Source: Candidatus Terasakiella magnetica (lineage in GTDB: Bacteria; Pseudomonadota; Alphaproteobacteria; Rhodospirillales; Terasakiellaceae). From it: a DNA stretch of 64,000 nt. Below the pieces are notes generated by a model. The model did no database searches. It was not told the origin of the DNA and was given only the letters and a program-made list of their open reading frames with translations. This document shows positions 18,932 to 29,238 of the stretch, piece after piece (positions within the stretch are counted from its first letter, which is position 1; each line of letters starts with the position of its first letter). The stretch covers positions 310,001 through 374,000 of the forward strand of contig NZ_FLYE01000001.1 of the NCBI RefSeq assembly GCF_900093605.1. The letters run 5' to 3'. The position numbers and the translations under genes are program-made.

Positions 18932-20887
18932 ATGTATACTGCTGCAATTTTCCTCCCTCTCGTTGGCTTTTTGATCGCAGGTGCTCTTGCGCTCTTTACG
19001 CCTGAAGACGAGAAAAAGCGAAAGGCAAATGACCGCCTTGCACAGATCGTTACCTGCTCAGGTATGTTGATCTCTGCAGCTTTGGCCATTGCCATCTTCT
19101 TCGATGTTGGCTTAAACGGTAATGCAAAGACAGTTCATCTGTTTACATGGATCCAGTCCGGTACATTCGATGTCTCATGGGCGTTGCGTTTTGATACGCT
19201 GACCGCTGTGATGATGATCGTTGTAACGGGCGTTTCTTCCATGGTGCATGTTTATTCTTGTGGCTATATGTCACACGATCCAAACATCCCGCGCTTCATG
19301 GGGTACCTGTCGCTCTTTACCTTCTGCATGTTGATGCTGATTACAGCAGACAACCTGCTGCAACTGTTCTTTGGTTGGGAAGGTGTAGGTCTGGCATCTT
19401 ACCTGTTGATTGGTTTTTGGTATCATAAACCATCTGCAAACGCGGCTGCGATTAAAGCCTTCTTGGTCAACCGTGTAGGTGACTTTGGTTTCTCCCTTGG
19501 TATTTTTGCAACCTTCTTGTTGTTCGGCACTGCCGATTTCGACACGATCTTTGCTGCTGTACCGGGGCAAGCTGACACAGTGATCACACTGTTTGGCACC
19601 GAATGGCACGCTATGACAATCATCTGCCTGTTGCTCTTTGTTGGGGCGATGGGTAAATCAGCTCAGCTTGGTCTTCATACTTGGCTGCCTGATGCGATGG
19701 AAGGTCCAACACCTGTATCTGCATTGATCCACGCCGCAACAATGGTAACGGCTGGTGTCTTCATGGTTGCACGTCTTTCGCCAATGTTTGAATATTCAGA
19801 CGTTGCGTTGAATGTGGTGACCATTGTGGGTGCGGCAACTTGTTTCTTTGCTGCCACAATCGGTTGTGTACAAAACGATATCAAGCGCGTGATCGCTTAT
19901 TCAACTTGTTCACAGCTTGGTTACATGTTCTTTGCCTGTGGTGTTTCTGCTTATTCAGCGGGTGTCTTCCACCTCATGACACACGGCTTCTTTAAAGCCC
20001 TGTTGTTCTTGGGTGCTGGTTCTGTCATCCACGCCATGTCTGATGAACAAGACATGCGCAAGATGGGCGGTATCTGGAAAATGATCCCGATCACCTATGC
20101 TTTGATGTGGATTGGTAACCTTGCGCTTGCAGGTATTCCACCATTTGCGGGTTATTTCTCAAAAGATATCGTGCTTGAAGCGGCCTATGCCTCCCACACA
20201 GATGTTGGTATTTTTGCCTACTGGATGGGGATTGGCGCAGCCTTCATGACAGCATTCTATTCTTGGCGTTTGTTGTTCATGACGTTCCATGGCAAACCTC
20301 GTGCAAACGATACGGTTATGGCCCATGTTCATGAGAGTCCGAAAATCATGATCTTGCCTTTGATCCCATTGGCATTGGGGGCCCTGTTTGCAGGTTACCT
20401 CGGTTATGACAATTTCGTTGGCGCGAATGCAACAGCGTTCTGGAACAATGCAATTTTGATCCTGCCATCTCACCCTGGTCTTGAAAATGCACACCATGTG
20501 GCGGCTTGGGTTAAGTACCTGCCGTTGGTTGTTGGCATCATCGGTATCAGCTTGGCTTATGTCTTCTATCTTGCAGTACCAAGTATTCCGGGCAAACTGG
20601 CAAGCACATTTAATGGCTTGTACAAATTCCTGCTCAACAAATGGTACTGGGACGAGTTGTACGACTTCCTGTTTGTTAAACCTTCTTTCTATCTGGGTCG
20701 CGGCCTGTGGAAAGCTGGTGATGAAGAGCTTATCGACGGTGTCGGTCCAAACGGCTTTGCCCGTGCGACCAAAGCACTGGCGGGTAGAGCGTCACGTTTG
20801 CAAACGGGATACCTGTATCACTATGCGTTCGTCATGTTGGCAGGTGCTGCCATCCTGATCACCTGGTATCTGTTTACGAAGGGCTGA
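18932..20887 (+). CDS. nuoL: NADH-quinone oxidoreductase subunit L
   Basis: NuoL is the distal antiporter-like subunit with the long lateral helix. Conserved blocks are [38 protein letters not shown] and [10 protein letters not shown]. The length is 651 aa with about 16 membrane helices. The C-terminal segment [12 protein letters not shown] is typical of NuoL/ND5. It is 7 bases from nuoM. Confidence 0.98.
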   Translation: MYTAAIFLPLVGFLIAGALALFTPEDEKKRKANDRLAQIVTCSGMLISAALAIAIFFDVGLNGNAKTVHLFTWIQSGTFDVSWALRFDTLTAVMMIVVTGVSSMVHVYSCGYMSHDPNIPRFMGYLSLFTFCMLMLITADNLLQLFFGWEGVGLASYLLIGFWYHKPSANAAAIKAFLVNRVGDFGFSLGIFATFLLFGTADFDTIFAAVPGQADTVITLFGTEWHAMTIICLLLFVGAMGKSAQLGLHTWLPDAMEGPTPVSALIHAATMVTAGVFMVARLSPMFEYSDVALNVVTIVGAATCFFAATIGCVQNDIKRVIAYSTCSQLGYMFFACGVSAYSAGVFHLMTHGFFKALLFLGAGSVIHAMSDEQDMRKMGGIWKMIPITYALMWIGNLALAGIPPFAGYFSKDIVLEAAYASHTDVGIFAYWMGIGAAFMTAFYSWRLLFMTFHGKPRANDTVMAHVHESPKIMILPLIPLALGALFAGYLGYDNFVGANATAFWNNAILILPSHPGLENAHHVAAWVKYLPLVVGIIGISLAYVFYLAVPSIPGKLASTFNGLYKFLLNKWYWDELYDFLFVKPSFYLGRGLWKAGDEELIDGVGPNGFARATKALAGRASRLQTGYLYHYAFVMLAGAAILITWYLFTKG

Positions 20888-20894
20888 AAGTAAG

Positions 20895-22409
20895 ATGAGT
20901 AATATTCCTCTTCTCAGTGTTATCACTTTTCTGCCTCTCGTAGGTGTTGCTATGATCCTGCTTCTGGTTCGTGGTGACGTAAAAGATGATAGCAAAAGCG
21001 CAAAACAAATTGCGCTACTGACATCTGTCGCAACTTTCATCATCTCTTTAGGTGTATGGACGGGCTTTGATTTAACAACGGCTGATTTCCAGTTTGTTGA
21101 AAAAGCCGAATGGTTGCCGGGTGTTGGTGTTAATTATCACATGGGTATCGATGGTATCTCCATGCTGTTCGTACTGCTCTCTACATTGCTGACACCGATT
21201 TGTATCTTGTCAGCATGGGATGCGGTTACGAAACGCGCCAAAGAATATATGATCTCCTTCCTCATTCTTGAGACAATGATGATCGGTATGTTCTGTGCCT
21301 TGGATATGATGCTGTTCTACATCTTCTTTGAAGGTGTTTTGATCCCGATGTTCATCATTATCGGTGTATGGGGCGGTCAAAACCGTATTTATGCGGCGTT
21401 TAAGCTGTTCCTTTACACATTGCTTGGTTCTGTACTGATGTTGGTTGCGATGTTGGCTATGTATTGGGATGCGAATTCGTTCGATATTCCAACATTGATG
21501 GCACATCAATTCCCGGCACAAATGCAAACATGGATCTGGCTGGCCTTCTTTGCGTCTTTCGCTGTGAAAGTCCCCATGTGGCCCGTCCATACCTGGTTAC
21601 CTGATGCCCACGTACAGGCACCGACTGCGGGTTCAGTTATTCTTGCCGGTGTGCTTTTGAAAATGGGTGGATACGGTTTCCTTCGTTTCTCCATTCCGAT
21701 GATGCCGCTTGCAAGTGCAGACTTCACACCGCTAATCTATACGTTGTCCATCATTGCTGTGATCTACACCTCGCTGGTTGCCCTTGTGCAAGATGATATG
21801 AAAAAGCTTATTGCTTATTCCTCTATCGCGCATATGGGTTTTGTGACCATCGGTGCATTCACAGGCACGATCCAAGGTATTGAAGGCTCGATCTTCACTA
21901 TGTTGTCACACGGTGTTGTTTCTGCCGCGCTCTTCTTGATCGTTGGTGTGATCTATGACCGTATTCATACACGTGAAATCGCCGCTTACGGTGGCTTGGT
22001 TGATCGCATGCCTAAATATGCGTTGATCTTCATGCTGTTTATGATGGCCTCTGTCGGTCTGCCGGGTACATCTGGTTTCGTTGGTGAAATTCTTGTTCTT
22101 GTTGGTGTTTTCCAAGTTGACCAATGGGTTGCTGCTTTGGCTGCAACGGGTGCGATCTTGGGTGCGGCTTACTCGCTGTATCTCTATCGTCGTATCGTCT
22201 TTGGTTCATTAACAAAAGAAAACCTCAAATCGATCCTCGATATGAACCGTCGCGAAGTATTGGTTTTCGCACCGCTGATCGTTCTGACACTGTTTGCTGG
22301 TGTATACCCGCAGCCGTTTCTTGACGTGATGCATGCCTCTGTCGAAAACCTCGTCAACAACTACCATGCTGCTTTGGACGCCGCCGGCGCCCAAGTAGCT
22401 GCACAATAG
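20895..22409 (+). CDS. nuoM: NADH-quinone oxidoreductase subunit M
   Basis: NuoM is the second antiporter-like proton channel. Conserved blocks include [40 protein letters not shown] and [13 protein letters not shown]. The length is 504 aa with about 14 helices. The site between nuoM and nuoN carries TAGGAGT. Confidence 0.98.
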   Translation: MSNIPLLSVITFLPLVGVAMILLLVRGDVKDDSKSAKQIALLTSVATFIISLGVWTGFDLTTADFQFVEKAEWLPGVGVNYHMGIDGISMLFVLLSTLLTPICILSAWDAVTKRAKEYMISFLILETMMIGMFCALDMMLFYIFFEGVLIPMFIIIGVWGGQNRIYAAFKLFLYTLLGSVLMLVAMLAMYWDANSFDIPTLMAHQFPAQMQTWIWLAFFASFAVKVPMWPVHTWLPDAHVQAPTAGSVILAGVLLKMGGYGFLRFSIPMMPLASADFTPLIYTLSIIAVIYTSLVALVQDDMKKLIAYSSIAHMGFVTIGAFTGTIQGIEGSIFTMLSHGVVSAALFLIVGVIYDRIHTREIAAYGGLVDRMPKYALIFMLFMMASVGLPGTSGFVGEILVLVGVFQVDQWVAALAATGAILGAAYSLYLYRRIVFGSLTKENLKSILDMNRREVLVFAPLIVLTLFAGVYPQPFLDVMHASVENLVNNYHAALDAAGAQVAAQ

Positions 22410-22421
22410 GAGTAGGCATTC

Positions 22422-23915
22422 ATGAGTGAGCTTCCAAATCTCACCCCGGCATTGCCGGAAATCTTCATGGCCTGCGTTGCTATGGCGCTTTTGATGGTCG
22501 GTGTCTTTATGAAGGGCGAAGCTAAAGCGGTTACACGCACAGTTTCTTTGCTTGCAACAGGCTCGATGATCTTGGCTTTGTTGTTGGTGACGGCCTTTTC
22601 AACACAAGCAGGTACAACTTTTAACGGCCTGTTTATTACAGGTGCATTCCCAGCCTTTGCCAAAGTCCTGATTTTGGCAGCAAGTGCTGTGACCTTGTTT
22701 ATGTCGCGCGATTTCTTTGATCGTGTTGGTGTTCATCGTTTTGAATTCCCCGTGCTGGCTGTTTTAGCCACATTGGGGATGATGATGATGGTTTCAGCCA
22801 ATGATCTCATCGCACTTTATATGGGTCTTGAGCTACAATCGCTTTCTTTGTACGTGATGGCTTCCATCATGCGCAATGACCTGAAATCAACTGAGTCTGG
22901 TCTCAAGTATTTTGTTCTGGGCGCGCTTGCATCTGGTATGCTTCTTTATGGCTCAAGCTTGGTTTACGGTTTTGCCGGGACAACGAACTTTGGCGCAATG
23001 GCTGACATTTTGGCCCATGAAACAACAGGTGTACATGGTCCAAGCACTGGCTTGATCTTTGGTATCGTCTTTGTCATGGTCGGGCTGGCCTTTAAAGTCT
23101 CAGCTGCACCATTTCACATGTGGACACCAGATGTTTACGAAGGTGCCCCAACGCCTGTTACGGCCTTTTTTGCTGCAGCTCCTAAGGTTGCGGCCCTGTC
23201 ACTCTTCATCTTTGTGATGGTTGGTGCGTTTGGCGATCTGGCAGGCCAATGGCAGCAAGTCGTGAAATTCATCGCGGTTGCTTCTATGGTCATTGGTGCT
23301 TTTGCCGCTGTTGCACAAACAAACATCAAACGACTGATGGCTTATTCTTCAATCGGTAACGTCGGTTACATGCTTGTTGGTTTGGCTGTTGGTGGTGCGG
23401 TTGCAAGTGGAACTGAAGTCCAGCAAAACGGGATTGAATCCATGTTGGTCTATTTGACCATCTATGTGATCATGACCCTTGGTACATTTGGTTGCATCTT
23501 GGCTATGAAACGTAACGGTCAAAGCGTTGAAAACATCAACGACTTGGCAGGCCTTTCTAAATCTAACCCGTTGATGGCGGCTGCACTGGCGATCTTTATG
23601 TTCTCCATGGCAGGTATTCCACCACTGGCTGGTTTCTTTGGTAAGCTTTACGTCTTCTTAGCAGCACTTGAAGCAGGCCTTGTTATCTTGGCTGTTATCG
23701 GGGTTCTTTCTTCTGTTGTTGGGTGTTTCTATTACATTCGTCTCATCAAAATCATGTATTTTGATGATGCAGAAGAAGCTTTGGATCGCAAAGCAGGTAC
23801 TGAGATCAATCTGGTTGTGGCGGCTGCTGCAATCGTGATCTTGGCCTTCTTCATCTATCCTTCACTGATTACAGATAGTGCAGCCTCTGCTGCAGCTAGC
23901 CTGTTTGCTGGATAA
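22422..23915 (+). CDS. nuoN: NADH-quinone oxidoreductase subunit N
   Basis: NuoN is the third antiporter-like subunit. Conserved blocks are YMGLELQSLSLYVMAS, FHMWTPDVYEGAPTPVTAFF and AYSSIGNVGYMLVGLA. The length is 497 aa. It is the last complex I gene. Its TAA is directly followed by the birA ATG, so the operon continues into cofactor genes. Confidence 0.98.
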   Translation: MSELPNLTPALPEIFMACVAMALLMVGVFMKGEAKAVTRTVSLLATGSMILALLLVTAFSTQAGTTFNGLFITGAFPAFAKVLILAASAVTLFMSRDFFDRVGVHRFEFPVLAVLATLGMMMMVSANDLIALYMGLELQSLSLYVMASIMRNDLKSTESGLKYFVLGALASGMLLYGSSLVYGFAGTTNFGAMADILAHETTGVHGPSTGLIFGIVFVMVGLAFKVSAAPFHMWTPDVYEGAPTPVTAFFAAAPKVAALSLFIFVMVGAFGDLAGQWQQVVKFIAVASMVIGAFAAVAQTNIKRLMAYSSIGNVGYMLVGLAVGGAVASGTEVQQNGIESMLVYLTIYVIMTLGTFGCILAMKRNGQSVENINDLAGLSKSNPLMAAALAIFMFSMAGIPPLAGFFGKLYVFLAALEAGLVILAVIGVLSSVVGCFYYIRLIKIMYFDDAEEALDRKAGTEINLVVAAAAIVILAFFIYPSLITDSAASAAASLFAG

Positions 23916-24686
23916 ATGAAGCAGTCAAATATATTTGATCTTAAAAAGCCGTCGGCGTTTTCGCTGGCGGCTTTTGAGTCTGTTGATAGCACCAATGACG
24001 AGTTACGCCGTCGCGCTGTTGCAGGTTGCCTTCCCAACACTGTTGTTTGCGCGCTTGAGCAAACAAAGGGCAGGGGCAGGCGAGGTCGCACATGGGTAAG
24101 TGAACCGGGAAATCTCTTTTGTTCCATCTTACAAAAGCCAAATGTCATACTCGCTGAAGCCTCAAAGGCAAGTTTTGTCAGTGCGCTTGCCATTTACGAT
24201 GCCATTAGTGAAGCCGTTGAAGGCTTTGATTGTGATGTGACGTGTAAATGGCCTAATGATGTGTTGGTTGATGGCTATAAAGTCAGTGGTATTTTGCTTG
24301 AGTCACAGGTAATTCCTCAATCAAATGAACTTGATTGGCTGATTGTTGGAATCGGCATAAATTTGGCGCATGCACCGGCTGAGACACCTTATCCATGTGG
24401 GTATATCAATGCCTATCGTGAAAAAGCCATCACACCACCTGAGATGTTGGAAATCCTTCTCAAACACTTCCAACTTTGGTTTGAACGCTGGGAAAGCCTT
24501 GGTTTTACTGCCATTCGTAATGCTTGGTTGGATCGTGCCAAAGGGGTTGGTGAAGAAATCACGGTTAATTTAAGTGATGAGCAGTTGCGCGGGACCTTTG
24601 AAACCCTTGACGCTGAGGGCGCGCTTGTCCTACGAACCAAGGATGGACAGCGTTTAATAACCGCTGGCGATGTATTCTTCGACTAA
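23916..24686 (+). CDS. birA: Biotin--[acetyl-CoA-carboxylase] ligase
   Basis: This enzyme makes biotinyl-AMP and attaches biotin to carboxylase carrier proteins. Visible motifs are the SVDSTNDE substrate loop, GRGRRGRTW biotin/ATP loop, and CKWPNDVLVDGYKVSGIL. The C-terminal SH3-like part ends in LITAGDVFFD. At 256 aa it lacks the N-terminal winged helix of E. coli BirA, so it should not act as a repressor. It starts directly after the nuoN stop codon, and coaX follows, the usual alphaproteobacterial order. Confidence 0.95.
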   Translation: MKQSNIFDLKKPSAFSLAAFESVDSTNDELRRRAVAGCLPNTVVCALEQTKGRGRRGRTWVSEPGNLFCSILQKPNVILAEASKASFVSALAIYDAISEAVEGFDCDVTCKWPNDVLVDGYKVSGILLESQVIPQSNELDWLIVGIGINLAHAPAETPYPCGYINAYREKAITPPEMLEILLKHFQLWFERWESLGFTAIRNAWLDRAKGVGEEITVNLSDEQLRGTFETLDAEGALVLRTKDGQRLITAGDVFFD

Positions 24687-24707
24687 GAGCTTAAGGGTAA
24701 GTTAGCA

Positions 24708-25484
24708 ATGCTTTTGGCAATTGATTCAGGCAATACAAACACCGTTTTTTCCGTGTTTGATGATGATGGTAAAGTGCGCGGTGAATGGCGCAGTTCCACA
24801 AATGCCAACCGCACAGCAGACGAATTTGCCGTCTGGTTATCTCAATTGATGTCTTTTGAGGGCATTAATGCAAAAGATATTGATGCCGCCATCATTGCAA
24901 CGGTTGTCCCCGCCATGCTCTTTAACCTGCAATCATTATGCAGAAAATATTACAAGATTGAACCCATCGTTGTGGGTGATCCCAATGTGGATCTTGGTAT
25001 TGAAATTTATCTGGACCGTCCCGAAGAAGTTGGGGCTGACCGCCTTGTTAATGCCATTGCCGCCCATGATGTTTATGACGGCCCGCTCATCGTCATTGAT
25101 TTTGGTACGGCCACCACATTTGATGTGGTTGATATTGACGGCAATTATTGTGGCGGTGCGATTGCACCGGGGATTAACCTATCTCTTGAAGCTTTGCATA
25201 TGCATGCGGCTAAACTTCCACGTGTTGCCATTGGTCGACCTGAAAAAGCCATCGGTAAAGGCACGACAACAGCCATGCAATCTGGTATCTTCTGGGGCTA
25301 TATCGGTATGATTGAAGGGCTGACCCAACGAATGAAAGATGAATTTGGCTCTGAAATGACGGTGATTGCCACAGGCGGGCTTTCCGCACTTTTTGCCAAA
25401 TCAACCAGCGTCATCCAATATAGCGACCCTGACCTGACACTGCGCGGCCTTCTGACAATTTATAAAAGAAATCAAAACGTATGA
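24708..25484 (+). CDS. coaX: Type III pantothenate kinase
   Basis: CoaX phosphorylates pantothenate in the first step of coenzyme A synthesis. It belongs to the ASKHA fold: the P-loop-like motif is [12 protein letters not shown] near residue 6, followed by [13 protein letters not shown] and [11 protein letters not shown]. The length of 258 aa is typical. AAGGGTAAG precedes the ATG. It overlaps the start of rnj by 4 bases (ATGA). Confidence 0.96.
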   Translation: MLLAIDSGNTNTVFSVFDDDGKVRGEWRSSTNANRTADEFAVWLSQLMSFEGINAKDIDAAIIATVVPAMLFNLQSLCRKYYKIEPIVVGDPNVDLGIEIYLDRPEEVGADRLVNAIAAHDVYDGPLIVIDFGTATTFDVVDIDGNYCGGAIAPGINLSLEALHMHAAKLPRVAIGRPEKAIGKGTTTAMQSGIFWGYIGMIEGLTQRMKDEFGSEMTVIATGGLSALFAKSTSVIQYSDPDLTLRGLLTIYKRNQNV

Positions 25485-27145
25485 CCAAAAAAGAACTAAT
25501 CTTTGTTCCGCTCGGTGGAGCAGGGGAAATCGGCATGAACCTCAACCTCTATGGCTATGGTAAGCCTGAAGAGGAAGATTGGCTGATCGTCGATTACGGT
25601 ATTACGTTTGGCGATGATACAACACCGGGTATTGATGTTATCCTGCCTGACCCAACCTTTATTGAACAGCGCAAAGACAAAATTAAAGGTATGGTCATCA
25701 CCCATGCCCATGAAGATCATATCGGAGCCTTGGCCTATATGTGGGACCGTGTGCAATGCCCAGTTTATTGCACACCTTTTACCGCGACACTTGCGCGTGG
25801 CAAGTTAAAAGAAGCAGGTTTTGGTCATCTTGATATCGTTCATGAAATTCCTTTAGGTGGCACTTTTAATCTCGATCCATTTGAAGTTGAATTTATCACC
25901 TTTACCCATTCTATCTTGGAGCCCAACGCCCTTGCCATTCGCACAGCTGAAGGCACCGTTGTTCATACAGGGGATTGGAAGCTTGATGATGGTCCGGTCA
26001 TTGGGCGCACAACAGATGTTGATCGCCTCTCCCAAATTGGTAAAGAAGGTGTCCTTGCCCTTATTTGCGATTCAACAAATGTCTTTTCCACAGGAAAAAC
26101 AGGATCAGAAGAAGACCTTGAAGGCAGCCTTACTGAATTAATAGGCAGCTATAAAACAGGCAAAGTCTGTGTGACTTGTTTTGCCTCAAACCTTGCGCGC
26201 CTTCATACTATTGCTGTTGCTGCAAAAGAAAATGGTCGCCAAATCGTTGTCTCTGGGCGGTCATTCTCAAAAATGATGGAAGCTGCGCACGCCAATGGTT
26301 ACATGATGGACACGCCTGATTTCTTATCCGAAGACGAAGCCCGTCATATTCCGGATGATGAACTGCTTGTCATTTGTACGGGGTCCCAAGGTGAACCGCG
26401 TGCAGCACTTGCGCGCATTGCCAGTGGTCAGCATAAAAACATCTCCCTTGGTGATGGCGATGTCGTGATTTTCTCTTCACGCACCATTCCGGGCAATGAG
26501 AAATCAATTTACCGCATTCAAAACGAGCTTGCGCGCAAAGGCATTGAGATTGTGACGTCACATGATCATTTCGTTCATGTCTCAGGTCACCCGGCACAAG
26601 ACGAGCTGCGTGAATTATTCCGCCGCGTACAGCCGCAAATCGCCGTGCCTGTGCATGGTGAGTTTCGCCACCTTCAGGCCCATGCGGCATTGGCTGAAGA
26701 CTGCGGTGTGAAAAAAGCTTTCGTCATTGAAAATGGTAATGTGGTCAAGCTTGAAAAAGATATGCCCTGCATTATTGATGAAGTGGAAACAGGCCGTCTG
26801 GCATGGGAAGGTCGCCGCGCTGTGCCCATGAATTCAGAAGTTGTCCAGACGCGTAAACGCGCACTGTTTAATGGCTCTTGTGTTGTTTCTGTTGCGGTAG
26901 ATGGCGAGGGTAAAATCCTCTCTGAGCCCATCATCACAACGGAAGGCCTGCTTGACCCAGATGGGGATGATGACCTTTGGGATCAGCTGTTTGATATTAT
27001 TTATAATACGGTTGACTCTATGCCCAAACGCGATCGAAAAGACGATGCGGTGCTAGAGGAAAACTTACGCTTAAATGCACGCCGCTGGTTTAGAAAAACC
27101 TTTGGCAAACGTGCAATAACCCATATCCATTTGTTAAGAGTTTAA
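25481..27145 (+). CDS. rnj: Ribonuclease J
   Basis: RNase J is a beta-CASP metallo-beta-lactamase nuclease with 5'-3' exonuclease and endonuclease activity in mRNA and rRNA processing. The zinc motif THAHEDHIG is near residue 76; later ligands are in HTGDWKLDD and in [25 protein letters not shown] is the typical beta-CASP end. The length of 554 aa matches family members. It is coupled to coaX by ATGA. Confidence 0.96.
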   Translation: MTKKELIFVPLGGAGEIGMNLNLYGYGKPEEEDWLIVDYGITFGDDTTPGIDVILPDPTFIEQRKDKIKGMVITHAHEDHIGALAYMWDRVQCPVYCTPFTATLARGKLKEAGFGHLDIVHEIPLGGTFNLDPFEVEFITFTHSILEPNALAIRTAEGTVVHTGDWKLDDGPVIGRTTDVDRLSQIGKEGVLALICDSTNVFSTGKTGSEEDLEGSLTELIGSYKTGKVCVTCFASNLARLHTIAVAAKENGRQIVVSGRSFSKMMEAAHANGYMMDTPDFLSEDEARHIPDDELLVICTGSQGEPRAALARIASGQHKNISLGDGDVVIFSSRTIPGNEKSIYRIQNELARKGIEIVTSHDHFVHVSGHPAQDELRELFRRVQPQIAVPVHGEFRHLQAHAALAEDCGVKKAFVIENGNVVKLEKDMPCIIDEVETGRLAWEGRRAVPMNSEVVQTRKRALFNGSCVVSVAVDGEGKILSEPIITTEGLLDPDGDDDLWDQLFDIIYNTVDSMPKRDRKDDAVLEENLRLNARRWFRKTFGKRAITHIHLLRV

Positions 27146-27164
27146 ACTTAGGAGTTCTATAAAA

Positions 27165-27569
27165 ATGATTGGACGCTTGAACCATATCGCTATTGCTGTT
27201 CCTGATCTGGAAGCGGCAACAAAAACATATGCATCCACTTTGGGTGCAAAGGTAAACCCACCACAAGACGAGCCTGATCACGGTGTAACAGTTGTTTTTG
27301 TTGAATTACCAAACACGAAGGTTGAGCTGCTCTACCCATTGGGTGAGAACTCTCCAATTGCAGGTTTCCTTGAGAAAAACCCAGCTGGTGGCATTCACCA
27401 TATTTGTTACGAAGTTGATGACATCATTGAAGCCCGTGATAAGTTAAAAGCTGAAGGCGCACGCGTTCTTGGTAATGGGGAGCCAAAAATCGGCGCCCAT
27501 GGCAATCCGGTTCTCTTCTTGCACCCAAAAGATTTCAACGGTGCGTTGGTTGAGCTAGAACAAGCTTAA
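27165..27569 (+). CDS. mce: Methylmalonyl-CoA epimerase
   Basis: This VOC-fold enzyme interconverts (R)- and (S)-methylmalonyl-CoA in propionate metabolism. The first metal-binding block is LNHIAIAVPDLEAATKTY, the central one GGIHHICYEVDDI, and the C-terminal glutamate is in GALVELEQA. At 134 aa it is standard. TAGGAGT lies upstream. A terminator follows directly, marking the end of the nuo-birA-coaX-rnj-mce block. Confidence 0.95.
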   Translation: MIGRLNHIAIAVPDLEAATKTYASTLGAKVNPPQDEPDHGVTVVFVELPNTKVELLYPLGENSPIAGFLEKNPAGGIHHICYEVDDIIEARDKLKAEGARVLGNGEPKIGAHGNPVLFLHPKDFNGALVELEQA

Positions 27570-27582
27570 TATTTAATGTGAA

Positions 27583-27615
27583 GTGCCCTCGTTTATGCGG
27601 GGGCATTTTCATTTT
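27583..27615 (+). terminator. Intrinsic terminator of mce
   Basis: TGCCCTCG (27584-27591) pairs with CGGGGGCA (27598-27605), one wobble, and is followed by TTTTCATTTTT. This supports starting the next gene at 27635 and not at the open frame from 27578. Confidence 0.8.
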
Positions 27616-27634
27616 TAATACTGGATGTTGTCTT

Positions 27635-27868
27635 ATGAATTTTGGTCAAACAGAAGCCATCTTGCTTGTCGCCTTTATTATTTTATGGTGGCTGTTTTAC
27701 TTTGGCGTAAAAATGCGCGCTGACCAAAAATATATGAGCAGCGACCATAATGAAGACATGCGTCCTTGCCTTGGTTGCATGATCACCCAATCGGCTATGA
27801 TGGCGGCGGCAACGCTGGTTATTTGTTATGGTGCGTTCCTTATGGAATGGGTGAGTTTTAAGCGATGA
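27635..27868 (+). CDS. Small two-helix membrane protein of unknown function
   Basis: The 77-aa product has a hydrophobic helix at about residues 8-24, a short polar stretch (MRADQKYMSSDHNEDMRP) containing a C-L-G-C motif, and a second helix at about 50-68. No family is recognised. It sits in the position after mce where many alphaproteobacteria have a DUF1467 membrane protein, but I see no clear similarity to that family. The start is placed at 27635 because an upstream start would lie before the mce terminator. It overlaps the tag start by 4 bases (ATGA), so it is likely translated. Confidence 0.7.
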   Translation: MNFGQTEAILLVAFIILWWLFYFGVKMRADQKYMSSDHNEDMRPCLGCMITQSAMMAAATLVICYGAFLMEWVSFKR

Positions 27869-28425
27869 ACTGGTATTGTGACGTCGCCCCCGGTCATGAA
27901 TTTCATGGGCCTTATCATGAAAGTGAATATGGCTTTCCTTTAAGTGAGGACCACAAATTATTTGAACGCTTATGTCTTGAGATCATGCAAGCGGGTCTTT
28001 CATGGCTGATCATCCTTAAGAAGAAAGACGCCTTTATCAAAGCTTTTGAACAGTTTCATATTGATAAAGTCGCTGCCTACGGTGAGATTGAGCGCGAAAG
28101 ACTGCTGAGTGATGCCAGCATTATTCGCAATAAGCTCAAGATCAATGCCATCATCCATAATGCAGGCGTGATCCAAAATCTTCAAAAAGAACATGGCAGC
28201 TTTGCAAACTGGATTAAAAGCCATCATCCAAAACCCAAAGCTGAATGGGTTAAGCTTTTTAAAAAGACGTTTAAATTTACCGGTGGGGAAATTACGGGTG
28301 AATTTTTAATGAGTACTGGATATTTACCCGGCACACACCGTGAAGACTGTCCTATCTATAAAAGGCTTGAGAAAACCAACCCACCTTGGATGCAGGTTGA
28401 CCAATCAATTTATAAAGAAGGCTAG
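27865..28425 (+). CDS. tag: DNA-3-methyladenine glycosylase I
   Basis: Tag removes 3-methyladenine from alkylated DNA. The family start is seen as YHESEYGFPLSEDHKLFERL, followed by EIMQAGLSWLIILKKKDAF, which includes the E and W of the base pocket. The zinc-snap residues of E. coli Tag have counterparts in C5, an N-terminal histidine and the GTHREDC H-x3-C near the C terminus. The length is 186 aa. It is coupled to the preceding small membrane protein gene and converges on the gene at 28430, with stop codons only four bases apart. Confidence 0.93.
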   Translation: MNWYCDVAPGHEFHGPYHESEYGFPLSEDHKLFERLCLEIMQAGLSWLIILKKKDAFIKAFEQFHIDKVAAYGEIERERLLSDASIIRNKLKINAIIHNAGVIQNLQKEHGSFANWIKSHHPKPKAEWVKLFKKTFKFTGGEITGEFLMSTGYLPGTHREDCPIYKRLEKTNPPWMQVDQSIYKEG

Positions 28426-28429
28426 TCTT

Positions 28430-28672
28430 TTATTGGCTTTGTGATTTACCATAAATGCGTTTCATAATTTCAGATGAACTTTCTGCATGGGCAATAATTT
28501 GTTCCATCAGCCCCAGTATATACATGTTATTGCTCAAAACTTCCTGAATTTCCGGGTGGCTGTCACTATGCATCTCATGACAGCGCTCTAAAATATCACC
28601 ACGGATCATTCGAAATACATCTTCTAATGTATGACCGTCCGGCATATCCTTTGAAATCAATAATTTTGTCAT
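28430..28672 (-). CDS. Conserved-looking 80-aa hypothetical protein
   Basis: I do not recognise a family. The protein is mainly helical and acidic, with HTLEDVFRMIRGDILERCHE, MYILGLMEQIIAHAES and no signal peptide or membrane helix. The ribosome-binding site GGGAGG, 6 bases before the ATG, argues for a real gene. It is read against tag and diverges from the secreted protein gene at 28758. Confidence 0.65.
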   Translation of the reverse strand: MTKLLISKDMPDGHTLEDVFRMIRGDILERCHEMHSDSHPEIQEVLSNNMYILGLMEQIIAHAESSSEIMKRIYGKSQSQ

Positions 28673-28757
28673 CTAAACCTCCCAGTTACCAATGCTTTTG
28701 CGTTATAGTATACTGGATTTTACGCCCTAATGACATTGCAAGCTAAGGATGCCTTTT

Positions 28758-29162
28758 ATGAGACTGATGCTTTTGCTAACTTTCATGTTTGTTTCTTCTC
28801 CCACATGGGCCGATAGCGTTGAAAGTGCTGTCTCCATCACAGAAAAAGAATGTCGCAAACTCATTCGAATTAATTCCTTTAGCAGCGCAGACTATAAAGC
28901 CGGTGTCGATATGCGTGGCAATAAGGTTGTCGGTGCCGATTTAAACGGTGGGCATAAAATCAAACTTCCTGATGAAATCACCTTTGATTTTGGAATTGAT
29001 CTGGCAGAAAAATACAATATGGGTACAGGTTTTTACGGCAAAGCCAATCTTGGAAAGGTCAAAGTGAAGGGGCGTAACGTCTATTGGAACGGTCAAAAAC
29101 TGGGCCAAGATGAAAATAACGCCATTTTGGATGCCTGCCTTGCACAATATGGGCAAAAATAA
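28758..29162 (+). CDS. Secreted protein of unknown function
   Basis: The 134-aa product begins with a signal peptide (MRLMLLLTFMFVSSPTWA, cleavage expected after TWA). The mature part is a short beta-rich domain with DMRGNKVVGADLNGG and two cysteines, near the N terminus (ECRKL) and the C terminus (DACLAQYG), which may form a disulfide. The start at 28758 is chosen over 28749 because AAGGA then lies about 10 bases upstream instead of overlapping the start. It is monocistronic and stands before proS. No family recognised. Confidence 0.72.
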   Translation: MRLMLLLTFMFVSSPTWADSVESAVSITEKECRKLIRINSFSSADYKAGVDMRGNKVVGADLNGGHKIKLPDEITFDFGIDLAEKYNMGTGFYGKANLGKVKVKGRNVYWNGQKLGQDENNAILDACLAQYGQK

Positions 29163-29238
29163 CAACGATTTCATTGCGTTTTTGCAGGGGTTTATCTAAA
29201 GTCAGCTCAACATTATTCTATCTGTTTTGAGGACTAAA

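Noticed and set aside
23916-24686. BirA without its DNA-binding domain as a broken gene
   Set aside because: Monofunctional biotin ligases of this length are usual; the catalytic motifs are intact.
27578-27634. Upstream start of the small membrane protein gene
   Set aside because: The added 19 codons run through the mce terminator hairpin.
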